Assembly: GCF_023667495.1 (NCBI RefSeq)
Contig: NZ_JAMOZL010000007.1
Span: forward strand, 405,286-469,285
Direction of reading: 5' to 3'
Origin: Dyadobacter sp. MSC1_007
GTDB lineage: Bacteria; Bacteroidota; Bacteroidia; Cytophagales; Spirosomataceae
Length of the DNA stretch: 64,000 bases
This document shows, one piece after another, positions 32,433 to 41,803 of this stretch. A model generated the notes under the pieces. That model was not told where the DNA came from and ran no database searches. It worked only from the letters and a program-made list of their open reading frames with translations. The position numbers and the translations under genes are program-made. Numbering within the stretch: the stretch's first letter is position 1; the number at the start of each line of letters is the position of its first letter.

Positions 32433-33134
32433 TCAGATTTTTACTTTCGAAAAGACGTAAAATGTTTCAGTCGCTATCTGCTTGCAACGCTCGTCATATT
32501 TCGCTGTTTCCTGCGGAGTACCGTCAAATGCCTTCGGATCATTGTAAGGGGTAGCGACGCGCACGGTTGCGCCTTTGACAGCCGGACAAGCTTTGTCAGC
32601 TTCTGAACAGGTCATTACCGCGCAGAAATTGCTCTGAGGATTGCTGCTATCTTCATACTTCTTTGAGAAAGCTTTAACAGGCTCTGTATCACTTGCATAT
32701 TTGACTGCATAGACGGGATTTTTGCCTTCTGTTGTTTTTGTAATATCAAAACCAGCCCTTTCACAAGCAGCCACCGCCCTGTCGTTGAATGCAGTGGCTT
32801 CGGTGCCGCCGGAATATGTTTTCACATTGGGAATATCATAATAAAAAGCGGCAGTAGCTGCCCAAATTTGTCCAAAATGGCTGCGTCTGGAATTGTGGGT
32901 ACAGATATAGGTCAGTTGTGCCGGTTGGGAAGCATTTACCTGCTTTTGGATGTACAGCGCAATCTTTTCAAGCTCGTCTTTTCGGTCTTGAGGTATCTGT
33001 GAAAAGTCATTTTTGATAGTGTTAATGTAGGTGGCCAGCTCTGGATTCAGCGATTTCTTATTGTCGGAGTTTTTACCTGGCGTAATCATAATTGTACTTA
33101 AAAAGGTTAATGTCAATAAGTTGAGAAAATTCAT
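32433..33134 (-). CDS. Exported low-molecular-weight phosphatase / arsenate-reductase-like protein
   Basis: A 233-residue protein with a weak N-terminal leader (MNFLNLLTLTFLSTIMITPG) and a low-molecular-weight phosphatase fold. The P-loop-like site is YICTHNSRRSHF (Cys followed by five residues then Arg). Later AVMTCSEADKACPAVKGATVRVATPYNDPKAFDGT recalls the ArsC cysteine/aspartate region. Such proteins may reduce arsenate or dephosphorylate tyrosine; the first is suggested by the CxxxxxR-plus-MTCSEAD pattern. No ars genes are adjacent. Confidence 0.75.
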   Translation of the reverse strand: MNFLNLLTLTFLSTIMITPGKNSDNKKSLNPELATYINTIKNDFSQIPQDRKDELEKIALYIQKQVNASQPAQLTYICTHNSRRSHFGQIWAATAAFYYDIPNVKTYSGGTEATAFNDRAVAACERAGFDITKTTEGKNPVYAVKYASDTEPVKAFSKKYEDSSNPQSNFCAVMTCSEADKACPAVKGATVRVATPYNDPKAFDGTPQETAKYDERCKQIATETFYVFSKVKI

Positions 33135-33160
33135 ATGCTTTTCTTTTCAGTGGGTATAAA

Positions 33161-33192
33161 AAAATCTAATCGTAAAGATACGATTAGATTTT
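33161..33192 (-). terminator. Terminator of the SusC/SusD operon
   Basis: AAAATCTAATCGTA and TACGATTAGATTTT (33161-33174, 33179-33192) are perfect 14-bp arms with a 4-base loop. Read on the minus strand the stem is followed by a T-run, downstream of the SusD stop. Confidence 0.82.
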
Positions 33193-33231
33193 ATCAGGCA
33201 AAAAAAACTTAAAGCCTATGTATTTCATTGA

Positions 33232-34794
33232 CTATTGTTTATCCCACCAAACCCTTGTTTTGAAATTGTCCGTACCCTGGCGCGCCACTGCGGCATTGTA
33301 ATTATCAGCATTAAGCACAGGTTCATCCTCGGGGTAGCGCAGTCTGCGGGGGTAAGTTCCGTCGGTTTCATTGCTTGGATAATTAATGGGCGTCAGCTTG
33401 GGATAGCCGGAACGACGCACATTGGCGTAGGCTTCCAGGCCATTCATGAAGCAGGCCGCCCAATATTGGGTGTTGATCTGTTCATAAGCTTTTTCCTTGT
33501 CAGCAATGCCTACGAAGGGATTAGCCGTTAGATAAGCATTGATTTCTGCATCCGTGATCACCGCCGACGCGTCGTATTTGGCAACGTTTTTCATCGCTCC
33601 GGCAACGCCGTTTTTGTAGAGCGCGGCGGCATCTCCGCTGATCCAGCCCCTTACCACCGCTTCCGCCAGCATAAACTGGACTTCGCCGTAAGTAAGGCAC
33701 ATTCTGGGTCCATCGAGTTTGGCGTAAACATCCCGGTTGATACCCGAATACTGATGCTGATCTTTGGTATTGTCCCAACTCGCATCTGCCTTGATGGTTA
33801 CCAGGTTGAAACCGTTGGGCATTCCTTTCTGAATAGCGGGATCGGTGTTTTTGGTCGATGCTTTGGAAGGATCGGAATACACGGCTACCATGTGTTTGAG
33901 GCGCGGATCGTTGTGGCTTTTCATGTAGTTAAAAATGGTCGCGCTGATCTTGCCCGGCGATACGCCTGCCACGGATAATGTCCAGCTTTCTCCGTTCACT
34001 AGCGATTGATTTGCACCCGTTTTGTCCGGAAACCTGACGTACATATTGTCGTCGACAGAAGTAAATACCCCACCAGCGAATGCCTTCTTCACCCAGGTTT
34101 CGGCCGTCGCCGGTTCTATTTTCTGCAACCGCATACCCAGGCGAAGCATCATGGAATAGCCGAATTTTTTCCATTTGGCAACATCACCACCATAAATAAT
34201 GTCAGCTGTTACAGGTCCTTTCGAAACGTCGAGCTTAGCCGTTGCATCTTCCAGTTCGCTCAGCATGCTGTAATAGATATCTTTTTGCGTATCGTATTTG
34301 GGCTTGTAGTTCTGGCTGGTGTAACCCTGATTCGCTTCGGAGTAAGGTACATCCCCATATAAATCCGTCAGACGGTGATAAATAACCGTTTTCCAGATCC
34401 GCGCCATGTTGTGCAGATTACTCAGCTCGGGTTTGTCCTTTGATAGTTGAATGGCGTCTTCCAGCAGTTTACTTCCGCCATTTATCGCGTTGAATGTATT
34501 TTTCCACAGACTCTCGCTTCCCCCTTTATTATACACGTATTTATCACCGAAGAAATCGAATGTTCCGGCGTCGCTCAGTGTCGAGAAATGCTGGACGAAA
34601 GTTTCGGTATAATGCAATGAGGCCCCATCGTCCCCTCTCGACGAAAACAGTTGTGCGGAGGTAAACAGGTAGGCCGGACTGAACAGCTCGCCGGTGGCCG
34701 CATTAGGATCTTTATTCAGTTCTTCAAAATCGCCATCGCAGCCAGCCAGGAGCACCATGCAGCTTGCGAACATCAGGCTTAATATATTTTTCAT
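33232..34794 (-). CDS. SusD/RagB-family nutrient-binding lipoprotein
   Basis: A 520-residue outer-membrane lipoprotein (signal MKNILSLMFASCMVLLAGC) of the SusD-like group. Motifs: ELNKDPNAATGELFSPAYLF at the mature start, IYHRLTDLYGDVPYSEA, MLAEAVVRGWISGDAAALYKNGVAGAM, WAACFMNGLEAYANVRRSGYPKL, and a C-terminal RLRYPEDE. It caps the SusC porin and captures substrate. Its gene follows the SusC gene by 27 bases and ends in the strong terminator at 33161. Confidence 0.93.
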   Translation of the reverse strand: MKNILSLMFASCMVLLAGCDGDFEELNKDPNAATGELFSPAYLFTSAQLFSSRGDDGASLHYTETFVQHFSTLSDAGTFDFFGDKYVYNKGGSESLWKNTFNAINGGSKLLEDAIQLSKDKPELSNLHNMARIWKTVIYHRLTDLYGDVPYSEANQGYTSQNYKPKYDTQKDIYYSMLSELEDATAKLDVSKGPVTADIIYGGDVAKWKKFGYSMMLRLGMRLQKIEPATAETWVKKAFAGGVFTSVDDNMYVRFPDKTGANQSLVNGESWTLSVAGVSPGKISATIFNYMKSHNDPRLKHMVAVYSDPSKASTKNTDPAIQKGMPNGFNLVTIKADASWDNTKDQHQYSGINRDVYAKLDGPRMCLTYGEVQFMLAEAVVRGWISGDAAALYKNGVAGAMKNVAKYDASAVITDAEINAYLTANPFVGIADKEKAYEQINTQYWAACFMNGLEAYANVRRSGYPKLTPINYPSNETDGTYPRRLRYPEDEPVLNADNYNAAVARQGTDNFKTRVWWDKQ

Positions 34795-34821
34795 CTTATA
34801 ATAGATTTAATCCGTTGCCGA

Positions 34822-37800
34822 TTAGAATTTCAAATTCACATTAAAGCCGTAGCTTCTGGTAGGAGGAAGTTGTGTCGATTCAATTCCCTGATCGTTACCC
34901 GCCGATAAATTCGTTTCCGGGTCGATGCCGGGAGTATGTTTCATCAGTATTTGGAGGTTTCTTCCTACCAATGAAACACTCGCGCCTTTGACAAAGCCAA
35001 TTTTCTCATACACCGCACGTGGCAGGTTGTACGTCAGCGATACGTAACGAAGTTTGATGAAACTGGCATTGTACAGATAGTCGTCCAACGCATCGCGGCG
35101 TCTCACGATAATGTCCCGGTTATTGACTTGCGCGGGCGTTACCAGCACTTTGTTTTCTTCGCCCGTCTCAGTCACGCCGGGTAGCACCACGCCATTCGCT
35201 CTTCCGAGCAACGACCTTGGCGACATTCCGCGGTGTTCCAGATTGTAGTTGGTGTTCGAGTAGATCAGACCTCCGAATTTGCCGTCCACCTGGGCTGAAA
35301 GCGTCAGGGACTTGTAGTTAAATGTATTGGTGATACCGGCGGTATACCTTTGAATACCCGAACCGAATGCCTTCACGGTCGTAGGCACGGTAGGCAGGCC
35401 TTTGGCGTCCATCACGTCCCGGCCATTTGCATCCCGCTTAATGGTGCGGCCGACAATCTGCGAATATTCCTCACCTACGATTTGTTTCAGAAAAACCTTC
35501 GTGGCCGTTCCCAACAGGAATTCGTTCGTTGAGTTGGAGATTTTCAGGATCTTGCTTTTGTTGTAGGCCACATTGAGCGAAACATCCCAGCTGAAATCCT
35601 TCTTAGTGACAGGCCGCACGGTAAACAGCATTTCAACGCCCCGATTGCGAAGCTCTCCCACCGTAACCACGGCCCCATTATAACCGGTAACTGACGAAAC
35701 GGTTTCAGTGGTAATGTCGTTTTTGGTGGACCTGTTGTAGGCGGCGATGTCGAAAGCCAGCTTACCGTTGAACAGACGCAGATCCAAGCCTGCCTCCAAT
35801 TCGTTCACGCTCAATGGCCGAAGGTTTTTGTTAGGAACAATGGCCTGGTTGATAGTACCCAGGGGTTTGCCGTCGTAGCTGTAAGGCAGCACGCCATAGG
35901 TTAGGTTAAGCTGGTAGGGATCCGTTGCCCCGCCCACAGAAGCATAGGAAACCCTGAATTTCCCAAAACTGATCGCCTTAGGCATTTCGAACGCATCCGA
36001 GAACACGTAGCTAAGGCTTGCCGACGGGTAAAAGTAGTTGTTTGATTCAGGACTGAGGGTTGAAAACCAGTCGTTCCGGCCGGTTACGTTCAGGAACAGA
36101 TAATTTTTGTAGGCCAGCTCGGCGGTACCAAACAAGGAGTTGATCTTGTTGTCCGTAATAGTCGTGGTGGTATTGCGAACGGAAGTATTGTTAATGACCT
36201 CCAGACGGGGTGTAATAATGCCGGAACCGCTGATGTTGGTGCCATTGCTGTGTTGCGACATCAGGTTACCGCCTGCATTGACCACCAGATTGAAATCCTT
36301 ATTCAAGGCTTTGTTGAGCCCGATCATACCTTCGAAATTTCTTTCATAAAAGTTAGTCTGAATCTGGTCGATCTGCCCGTTTGGACGATAGCCGGTGCCT
36401 TCGGGGACAATTTTGTTGATCTGATAGGAGAACATATCCTGTCCCACTTTTCCCTGCACGAACAACCAGTCGGTAATGTTCCACCGCGCATTCACTGCCG
36501 CGATGAAACGGTCTTTCTGGGTGTTGTTTTTGATCTGATTGAGGGAATAATAAGGATTGGTAGCGCCAAGATCAGTACCCAAATTCTTCTCTTTGAATGT
36601 GATAGGATCGTAACCGGGAGCCAACGCACTGGTCGGCATGTTGCTGTTTACGAACAAAATAGTCCCTGCGCTGTTGGCATTGTTCGTTTCGAGCACGTAA
36701 CGGTTATTCACCTCTTCATTGATGTAATCCACATTAGCGCTGATGAAGATGTTTTTAGTCGCATTCTGGTTGATGCTCAGACTGATATTGTCCCTCCGCA
36801 TGGTCGCATTGGGTATAATGCCTTTGTTGCGCATATCCGTTACGGCAACCCTGAAATTACCTTTGTCGCCGCCACCCGTGAAGGCTACATTGTTGGACGA
36901 CGTATGCCCATTACCGTAAAAATCTTTCAATACCTGATCCTTCACATAAGAATACGGCCTTTCGACGCCATCCAGCTGCACCACCATCGATCCGTCATAG
37001 GGCGCACCCCAGTGATTTTGCCCGTGTGCTGCCGCCACTCCGACGCCCGAAGGTTTTACACCATTGTAACCCTGGCCATATTGCTTTTGCAGGTCCCATA
37101 TAAAGTAAGGCACCTCAACGGTATTATTCGAGTTGAATTCAATGCCGATGCCTTTGTTGCCCTTGCCCGATTTGGTAGTAATAATAATGGCACCGTTTTT
37201 GGCCCGCGATCCGTACAATGCTGCTGCGGCCGCCCCTTTGAGGACGGTCATTTCTTCCACATCGTCGGGGTTAATGCTCGATATATTGTCGCCCCAGTCC
37301 GGATTATCGCCCTGGGTCTTGCCGAACTTCGTATTGTTCATAGGTAACCCATTGATAATAAAGAGCGGTGCATTATCTCCGGAAAGCGAAGTATTCCCCC
37401 GGATCGTGATCCGGCTTGATCCCGCTGGCCCGGTCGCCGCCGCGGCGACATTAACGCCTGCTACTTTTCCGGCCAGAGAGTTACCGATATTGGTTTCCCT
37501 GGTCTTGGTGAATGTACTTCCGTCTACCTTCGTTACGGAATACCCGACAGACTTAACCTCTTTCTTGATGCCCAAGGCAGTTACCACAACTTCGTCCAGC
37601 GATTTGGTATCCGTCAGAAGCTTTACTTCCAGTACTGAACTACTGCCGACAGTGACTTCCTGAGGCTGGTACCCCACAAATGAAAACACCAGAACGGCAT
37701 TGGCTCCCGATACTTCTATCGTAAAATTCCCGGCCGCGTCGCTGCTTGTACCTTGCTGAGTGCCCTTCACCAGAATGTTCACTCCCGGGAGCCCGTCGCC

Positions 37801-38007
37801 CTTGTCGTCGGTTACCTTTCCTTTCACGGTCTGGAGTAGTAGCGGATCTCCGATATTGTTGTTGACTGTGACTTTCTTCTTTGCAGACTCGAATGACCCG
37901 GTCGCCTGGACAGGGATCGTCATGCCTGCCAGGGCGGCCAGCAGGCAGCACCTCTTACAGTAATTTTTGAAGCGTGTACCTTGTTCAGGTAAAGTTTTCT
38001 GTTCCAT
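34822..38007 (-). CDS. SusC/RagA-family TonB-linked outer-membrane transporter
   Basis: A 1061-residue protein with a long N-terminal leader, a carboxypeptidase-like regulatory domain (VKGKVTDDKGDGLPGVNILVKGTQ), the TonB box region, a plug (LDEVVVTALGIKKEVKSVGYSV; LSGDNAPLFIINGLPMNN; DDVEEMTVLKGAAAAALYGSRAKNG), and a 22-strand barrel ending NLKF with aromatic final strand. With the SusD protein it imports an oligosaccharide or peptide across the outer membrane. No glycoside hydrolase is adjacent; the nearest enzyme is the divergent DapA-like gene, so the substrate may be a sialic-acid-like or keto-acid compound (speculative). Confidence 0.95.
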   Translation of the reverse strand: MEQKTLPEQGTRFKNYCKRCCLLAALAGMTIPVQATGSFESAKKKVTVNNNIGDPLLLQTVKGKVTDDKGDGLPGVNILVKGTQQGTSSDAAGNFTIEVSGANAVLVFSFVGYQPQEVTVGSSSVLEVKLLTDTKSLDEVVVTALGIKKEVKSVGYSVTKVDGSTFTKTRETNIGNSLAGKVAGVNVAAAATGPAGSSRITIRGNTSLSGDNAPLFIINGLPMNNTKFGKTQGDNPDWGDNISSINPDDVEEMTVLKGAAAAALYGSRAKNGAIIITTKSGKGNKGIGIEFNSNNTVEVPYFIWDLQKQYGQGYNGVKPSGVGVAAAHGQNHWGAPYDGSMVVQLDGVERPYSYVKDQVLKDFYGNGHTSSNNVAFTGGGDKGNFRVAVTDMRNKGIIPNATMRRDNISLSINQNATKNIFISANVDYINEEVNNRYVLETNNANSAGTILFVNSNMPTSALAPGYDPITFKEKNLGTDLGATNPYYSLNQIKNNTQKDRFIAAVNARWNITDWLFVQGKVGQDMFSYQINKIVPEGTGYRPNGQIDQIQTNFYERNFEGMIGLNKALNKDFNLVVNAGGNLMSQHSNGTNISGSGIITPRLEVINNTSVRNTTTTITDNKINSLFGTAELAYKNYLFLNVTGRNDWFSTLSPESNNYFYPSASLSYVFSDAFEMPKAISFGKFRVSYASVGGATDPYQLNLTYGVLPYSYDGKPLGTINQAIVPNKNLRPLSVNELEAGLDLRLFNGKLAFDIAAYNRSTKNDITTETVSSVTGYNGAVVTVGELRNRGVEMLFTVRPVTKKDFSWDVSLNVAYNKSKILKISNSTNEFLLGTATKVFLKQIVGEEYSQIVGRTIKRDANGRDVMDAKGLPTVPTTVKAFGSGIQRYTAGITNTFNYKSLTLSAQVDGKFGGLIYSNTNYNLEHRGMSPRSLLGRANGVVLPGVTETGEENKVLVTPAQVNNRDIIVRRRDALDDYLYNASFIKLRYVSLTYNLPRAVYEKIGFVKGASVSLVGRNLQILMKHTPGIDPETNLSAGNDQGIESTQLPPTRSYGFNVNLKF

Positions 38008-38091
38008 GCAATTAACTGGGTTTAAGGTTCCAAGAGATCCGCAGCCGCTCGTGATGAGGCATATGGGTGTAATTACATGTACGTTGCGAGT

Positions 38092-38115
38092 TACTAATCA
38101 GGCCTCCGATTAGTA
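38092..38115. promoter_or_regulatory. Palindrome in the SusC / DapA-like divergent region
   Basis: TACTAATC (38092-38099) and GATTAGTA (38108-38115) are perfect arms with 8 bases between, in the 284-bp intergenic region. No consensus promoter was found here; it is a plausible regulator site. Confidence 0.45.
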
Positions 38116-38291
38116 CTATTTTTAAATAAAAAATTCCTAAATGATAGATGAGTTTAATTTTTCATTCCAATTTTTTACTTAAATGTGAATATTGCTTGAA
38201 GGGAATAGCCTTTGCAGCTCAAATGGCGTACAAATAACGGCGGGTCTAAGTACTTCACATTACCACCTATATATTTCAACAGTACGTCAAT

Positions 38292-39368
38292 ATGAAAACA
38301 CCTAACAAAGTGACCAGAAGGGGCTTTCTGGAAAAAATGGCGCCGGCAACGCTTGGTATCATGGCCGGAAGCGGGATGCTGCAATCTGCATTTGCAGGTA
38401 GCAACACGCAGCATTCGAATTTTTCAGATGCTCTCGTAGCGGATGAGAAGAAATTCGTCCCGGTCATGATCACGCCGTTCGGTACCGACCTCAAAATCGA
38501 CTATGACAACGTTTCCAGGGTGATCGATTTTTACCTTGCCGCAGGTGCAAAAGGTTTTTTTGCCAATTGCCTGAGCAGCGAAATGTATTTTCTGAGCGAT
38601 CAGGAACGCATTGACCTCACCAGGCATGTGGTGAAATATGTAAATGGGAAAGTCCCGGTGGTGTCAACCGGGTCTTTTGGCGATACGCTGGCAAGCAAGG
38701 TGCTATTTGCAAAGAAAATCAACGACACCGGAGTGGATGGCGTCATTCTGATATCCAGTCATTTCGCCGAAAAAAGCGAAAGTGATGCCGTGTTGATGGA
38801 ACATTTTGAGCAATTTTTCGCATTGGCCGGAGATATGAAATTAGGTACTTATGAATGTCCGTCGCCCTACAAACGGATCATTTCCCCGGAAGTGTTCAAG
38901 TTCCTGGTTTCCAATAAGAACATGATTTACCATAAGGATACGACCGAAGATATTGTGAAGATCGAGGAAAAACTGGCCGTGGCAAAAGGCACTCAGATGG
39001 AGCTTTACAATGCCCATTCCGCAACCGCCCTTCAATCGCTGCAAAAGGGAGGAAAAGGCATGTCCCCCATTTCCGGAAATTTTTATCCCGAAATACATAC
39101 CTGGCTGTGTAAAAACGCCAATAACCCAGCCAAAACAGCAGACGCAAACTGGATTCAGACTGAAATTGCCCGAATGGAACCGCTCATTTCACAACCCTAT
39201 CCCCTCAGCTCAAAATATTTCCTGAAAAAGCGCGGCCTACCGATCGAGCTGGTTTGCAGAGCCAAAAGCAAGGTCGTTACACCTGAACAACAACAGGTTC
39301 TGGACGGAGCGCATAAGACATTCCTGGGATGGTGCGAACGGTTGGGGATTGAGATAGTGAAAGTCTGA
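38292..39368 (+). CDS. Tat-exported dihydrodipicolinate synthase-family aldolase
   Basis: A 358-residue protein with a twin-arginine signal (TRRGFLEKMAPATLGIMAG) ending near residue 36 (SAFAG). The rest is a TIM barrel of the DapA/N-acetylneuraminate lyase type: VPVMITPFGTDLKIDYDNVSRVIDFYLAAGAKGFFAN, the GKVPVVSTGSFGD strand, YECPSPYKRIIS, and the Schiff-base lysine region MIYHKDTTED. Export of such an aldolase is unusual. It is divergent from the SusC/SusD operon, so it might act on the imported compound in the periplasm. Confidence 0.85.
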   Translation: MKTPNKVTRRGFLEKMAPATLGIMAGSGMLQSAFAGSNTQHSNFSDALVADEKKFVPVMITPFGTDLKIDYDNVSRVIDFYLAAGAKGFFANCLSSEMYFLSDQERIDLTRHVVKYVNGKVPVVSTGSFGDTLASKVLFAKKINDTGVDGVILISSHFAEKSESDAVLMEHFEQFFALAGDMKLGTYECPSPYKRIISPEVFKFLVSNKNMIYHKDTTEDIVKIEEKLAVAKGTQMELYNAHSATALQSLQKGGKGMSPISGNFYPEIHTWLCKNANNPAKTADANWIQTEIARMEPLISQPYPLSSKYFLKKRGLPIELVCRAKSKVVTPEQQQVLDGAHKTFLGWCERLGIEIVKV

Positions 39369-39466
39369 CTTGTAAAATGCAAGGAGCAGAAGTTCGGGGA
39401 ATGCAACGAAATACGTTATCACCGGGTCTAACGATTTGAATACTAAACTAATCAGGTGATATAGTT

Positions 39467-40138
39467 ATGATGGTTAAAAGACTGCTCTTGCTGACGGCAA
39501 TTATCATTGGTATGCCGCATTTAGTCCATGCTCAAAAGGTAAATAACTGGGACTTCGGCATCTCCGCTGAGCTGGGCAAAGACTACTACGACCGTAGGTA
39601 TGCACCAGAATATGATAGGTTTATTGATATGACGAGAAGTTTTCAATCTAACTATTCATGGGGTGTAGGAACGTGGGCCGAAAAGCATTTGAACCGCAGC
39701 TTCTCCGGAATGGTGAGGGCCAACTACATACAGAAAGATATAGATCCGACTATTTATACCGAAGCGAGCCGTACAGCAAATAAATGGTTCTTTAAGGAGA
39801 AGCATCATCATATTGTCGCTGATGTTGGCGGCCGATGGTACGTTAACCCAAATTCAAAAATCAAGATTTTTCTCGACGTGAAAATGGGGGCCGATGTGTT
39901 TATCGCTATTGATATGTATGAGCACAGTGATGGCAAAATTACAAGCAGCGACAACTTTGGATATAACCGTTGTCAGCCGCTTGCAATGGGAGCAGCAGGT
40001 GTGAACTGGAAGCGGTTCGCATTATTCATTGAATATAACCGTGATCTGAAACGGGCGAGACAGTCTGGTAATGAGACAAGCATGCTCAGGCAGGGCCTGA
40101 GTGTTAAAACCTCTTTCGCGATTATAAATCACAAATAA
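39467..40138 (+). CDS. Exported beta-barrel protein, unknown function
   Basis: A 223-residue protein with a signal peptide (MMVKRLLLLTAIIIGMPHLVHAQ) and alternating aromatic strands (WDFGISAELGKDYYD, SWGVGTWAEKHLNRSFSGMVRANY, ADVGGRWYVNPNSKIKIFLDVKMGADVF, WKRFALFIEYNRDL). This fits an outer-membrane barrel of the PorT/outer-membrane-protein type. No function can be given. Confidence 0.68.
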   Translation: MMVKRLLLLTAIIIGMPHLVHAQKVNNWDFGISAELGKDYYDRRYAPEYDRFIDMTRSFQSNYSWGVGTWAEKHLNRSFSGMVRANYIQKDIDPTIYTEASRTANKWFFKEKHHHIVADVGGRWYVNPNSKIKIFLDVKMGADVFIAIDMYEHSDGKITSSDNFGYNRCQPLAMGAAGVNWKRFALFIEYNRDLKRARQSGNETSMLRQGLSVKTSFAIINHK

Positions 40139-40153
40139 TCCCCCCGAGCCGAT

Positions 40154-41047
40154 CTATTTCACACTTTCGACGCTGTTTTGAGCTAACCATTCGCGGAGCG
40201 GGACAAATTTTTCGGTGGCAATTTCTTTTGCCAACGCGATCCTTGACGCTGAATCCGGGCCCATGTAAGTGTAGTTTTCAAAGTACCCGAACATCTTAGC
40301 CAATTCCTGTGCACCTTCAAAAAAATTGGAGAAAATTTCGGACGGCACGTGCGTAAAGCTGTGCTCGCTGCCATTGGCTTTATAGGCTTCAATGATGTCA
40401 TTAAAGCTGTTCAGCTCTGTTGCCAGGGCTAGATAATGGCCATTTCCCACTTTTTCAGGCTGCGAAAACGCTCCGGCAACTACCTTCCCAAGGTCATTGA
40501 TATCGGCCATGTGAATTGCTTTCTTTGAGGGATCGATGGGCAATGTCCAGCCAGTTGTTCCATCTTGCTTCGGCTGTGGTCCGAGCATTCCGACTAGATT
40601 TTGGTAATAAAATGGAGGCTGAACGAATGTGGAATATTTAAATCCTGCACTTTTTACGAGGTCATCTACCTTCGCTTTCCCGGTAAAATGAGGAACTTCG
40701 AACGCCGCTCCGCTGATGGCTTCCACATCCGGAAGTGTCGACCAGATAAAGTGTTGTATGCCAGTAGCTTTTGCCGCTTCAATGGCGTTTTTACTTTGAG
40801 CAATTTCATCTGCTCCTTCCCAAAAATTGGTTACTACAAATACGCCGTACGCATCTGTGAAAGCATCTTTTAAAGACTGCAAATCATTCAAATCTGCATA
40901 AACAGCTTCCTGAGCTGCACCTGAATATGACTGTGGGTTGCGCGTTGCTGCTTTGACGTGAAAAGAGCCTTCATTGACAAGTGCATTCACAACACCCTTA
41001 CCTTGTGCACCAGTTGCACCGAGTACCACTATTGATTTCTGTTCCAT
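40154..41047 (-). CDS. NmrA-family NAD(P)-binding protein
   Basis: A 297-residue protein from the ATG at 41047 (MEQKSIVVLGATGAQGKGVVNALV), an NAD(P)-binding glycine motif (GATGAQG) of the atypical short-chain/NmrA group. Other conserved parts: VYADLNDLQSLKDAF, HFIWSTLPDVEAISG and IHMADINDLGKVVAGAF. NmrA proteins sense the NAD(P) redox state or act as quinone or other reductases. It is on the same strand as the Crp regulator gene, 97 bases downstream of it. Confidence 0.88.
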   Translation of the reverse strand: MEQKSIVVLGATGAQGKGVVNALVNEGSFHVKAATRNPQSYSGAAQEAVYADLNDLQSLKDAFTDAYGVFVVTNFWEGADEIAQSKNAIEAAKATGIQHFIWSTLPDVEAISGAAFEVPHFTGKAKVDDLVKSAGFKYSTFVQPPFYYQNLVGMLGPQPKQDGTTGWTLPIDPSKKAIHMADINDLGKVVAGAFSQPEKVGNGHYLALATELNSFNDIIEAYKANGSEHSFTHVPSEIFSNFFEGAQELAKMFGYFENYTYMGPDSASRIALAKEIATEKFVPLREWLAQNSVESVK

Positions 41048-41144
41048 TTTGCTTGTTAAAGTTTCGTTGTTGAACAATGCAAAATTGCAGCCTTGACGAA
41101 CCTTCTAACGATGACAAATGGCGAAAAAAAACGTAGACAAATGT

Positions 41145-41729
41145 CTATTTTCTCAATGCTTGTTTTCGTACCCGGCTTAATGTGTCTTTGGTGATGCCGA
41201 GGTAGGAGGCTATCAGATGTTGGGGAAATCTTTGAAGGAATTCGGGGTGATTGTCGGCAAACTCTTCGTAGCGTTTTTCTGCCGTATTACTGATCGTGGA
41301 ATTCAGTCTGCGTTGGGAAGCGATGAAGCTTCTTTGATCCATCAACCTCGTCATTTGCCCAAACGAGGGGATTTTTCCGATCAGATCTAACATATCTGCA
41401 ACCGTAGCAACCAGCAATTCAGTGTCTTCCCAGGCGTCAATATTGTATCTGGATGGCGTATGTATTACAGCACTTTCGCGGTCACTCACCCACCAGTCCT
41501 CCACATACAGGGTTACCATATGTTCAATGCCTTTATCGTCCACACTATACTGCCGCATTGCGCCTTTCACGATAAAACCAACATATTTGCATACATCTCC
41601 TTCCTGTAAAAAGTATTGCTTTTTCCTCAGTTTTTTGGGTTGAAAAGCTGCTATTATCAGGGCTTCTTCTTCGCCCGTAAGTGGGGAGGTTGCATGTCGA
41701 TTTACATAGGAGAGAAGGCTTTTGTGCAT
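41145..41729 (-). CDS. Crp/Fnr-family regulator
   Basis: A 194-residue protein from ATG at 41729 (MHKSLLSYVNRHATSPLTGEEEALI). The N-terminal half is a cyclic-nucleotide-binding barrel (FLQEGDVCKYVGFIVKGAMRQYSVDDKGIEHMVTLYVEDWWV) and the C-terminal half a helix-turn-helix (FPQHLIASYLGITKDTLSRVRKQ). Many such Bacteroidota members lack a known ligand. It precedes the NmrA gene on the same strand and may control it. Confidence 0.9.
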   Translation of the reverse strand: MHKSLLSYVNRHATSPLTGEEEALIIAAFQPKKLRKKQYFLQEGDVCKYVGFIVKGAMRQYSVDDKGIEHMVTLYVEDWWVSDRESAVIHTPSRYNIDAWEDTELLVATVADMLDLIGKIPSFGQMTRLMDQRSFIASQRRLNSTISNTAEKRYEEFADNHPEFLQRFPQHLIASYLGITKDTLSRVRKQALRK

Positions 41730-41803
41730 TTGGATAGATGATTTATGCGAACGCAAAGATATATCTCCGAGAGGTTAAGGCTATACGAATTAACCGATTT
41801 TGC

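Noticed and set aside
36250..37347. A 365-residue plus-strand frame opposite the SusC gene
   Set aside because: It is the antisense shadow of susC: no start context, and sequence composition is that of a reversed coding strand.
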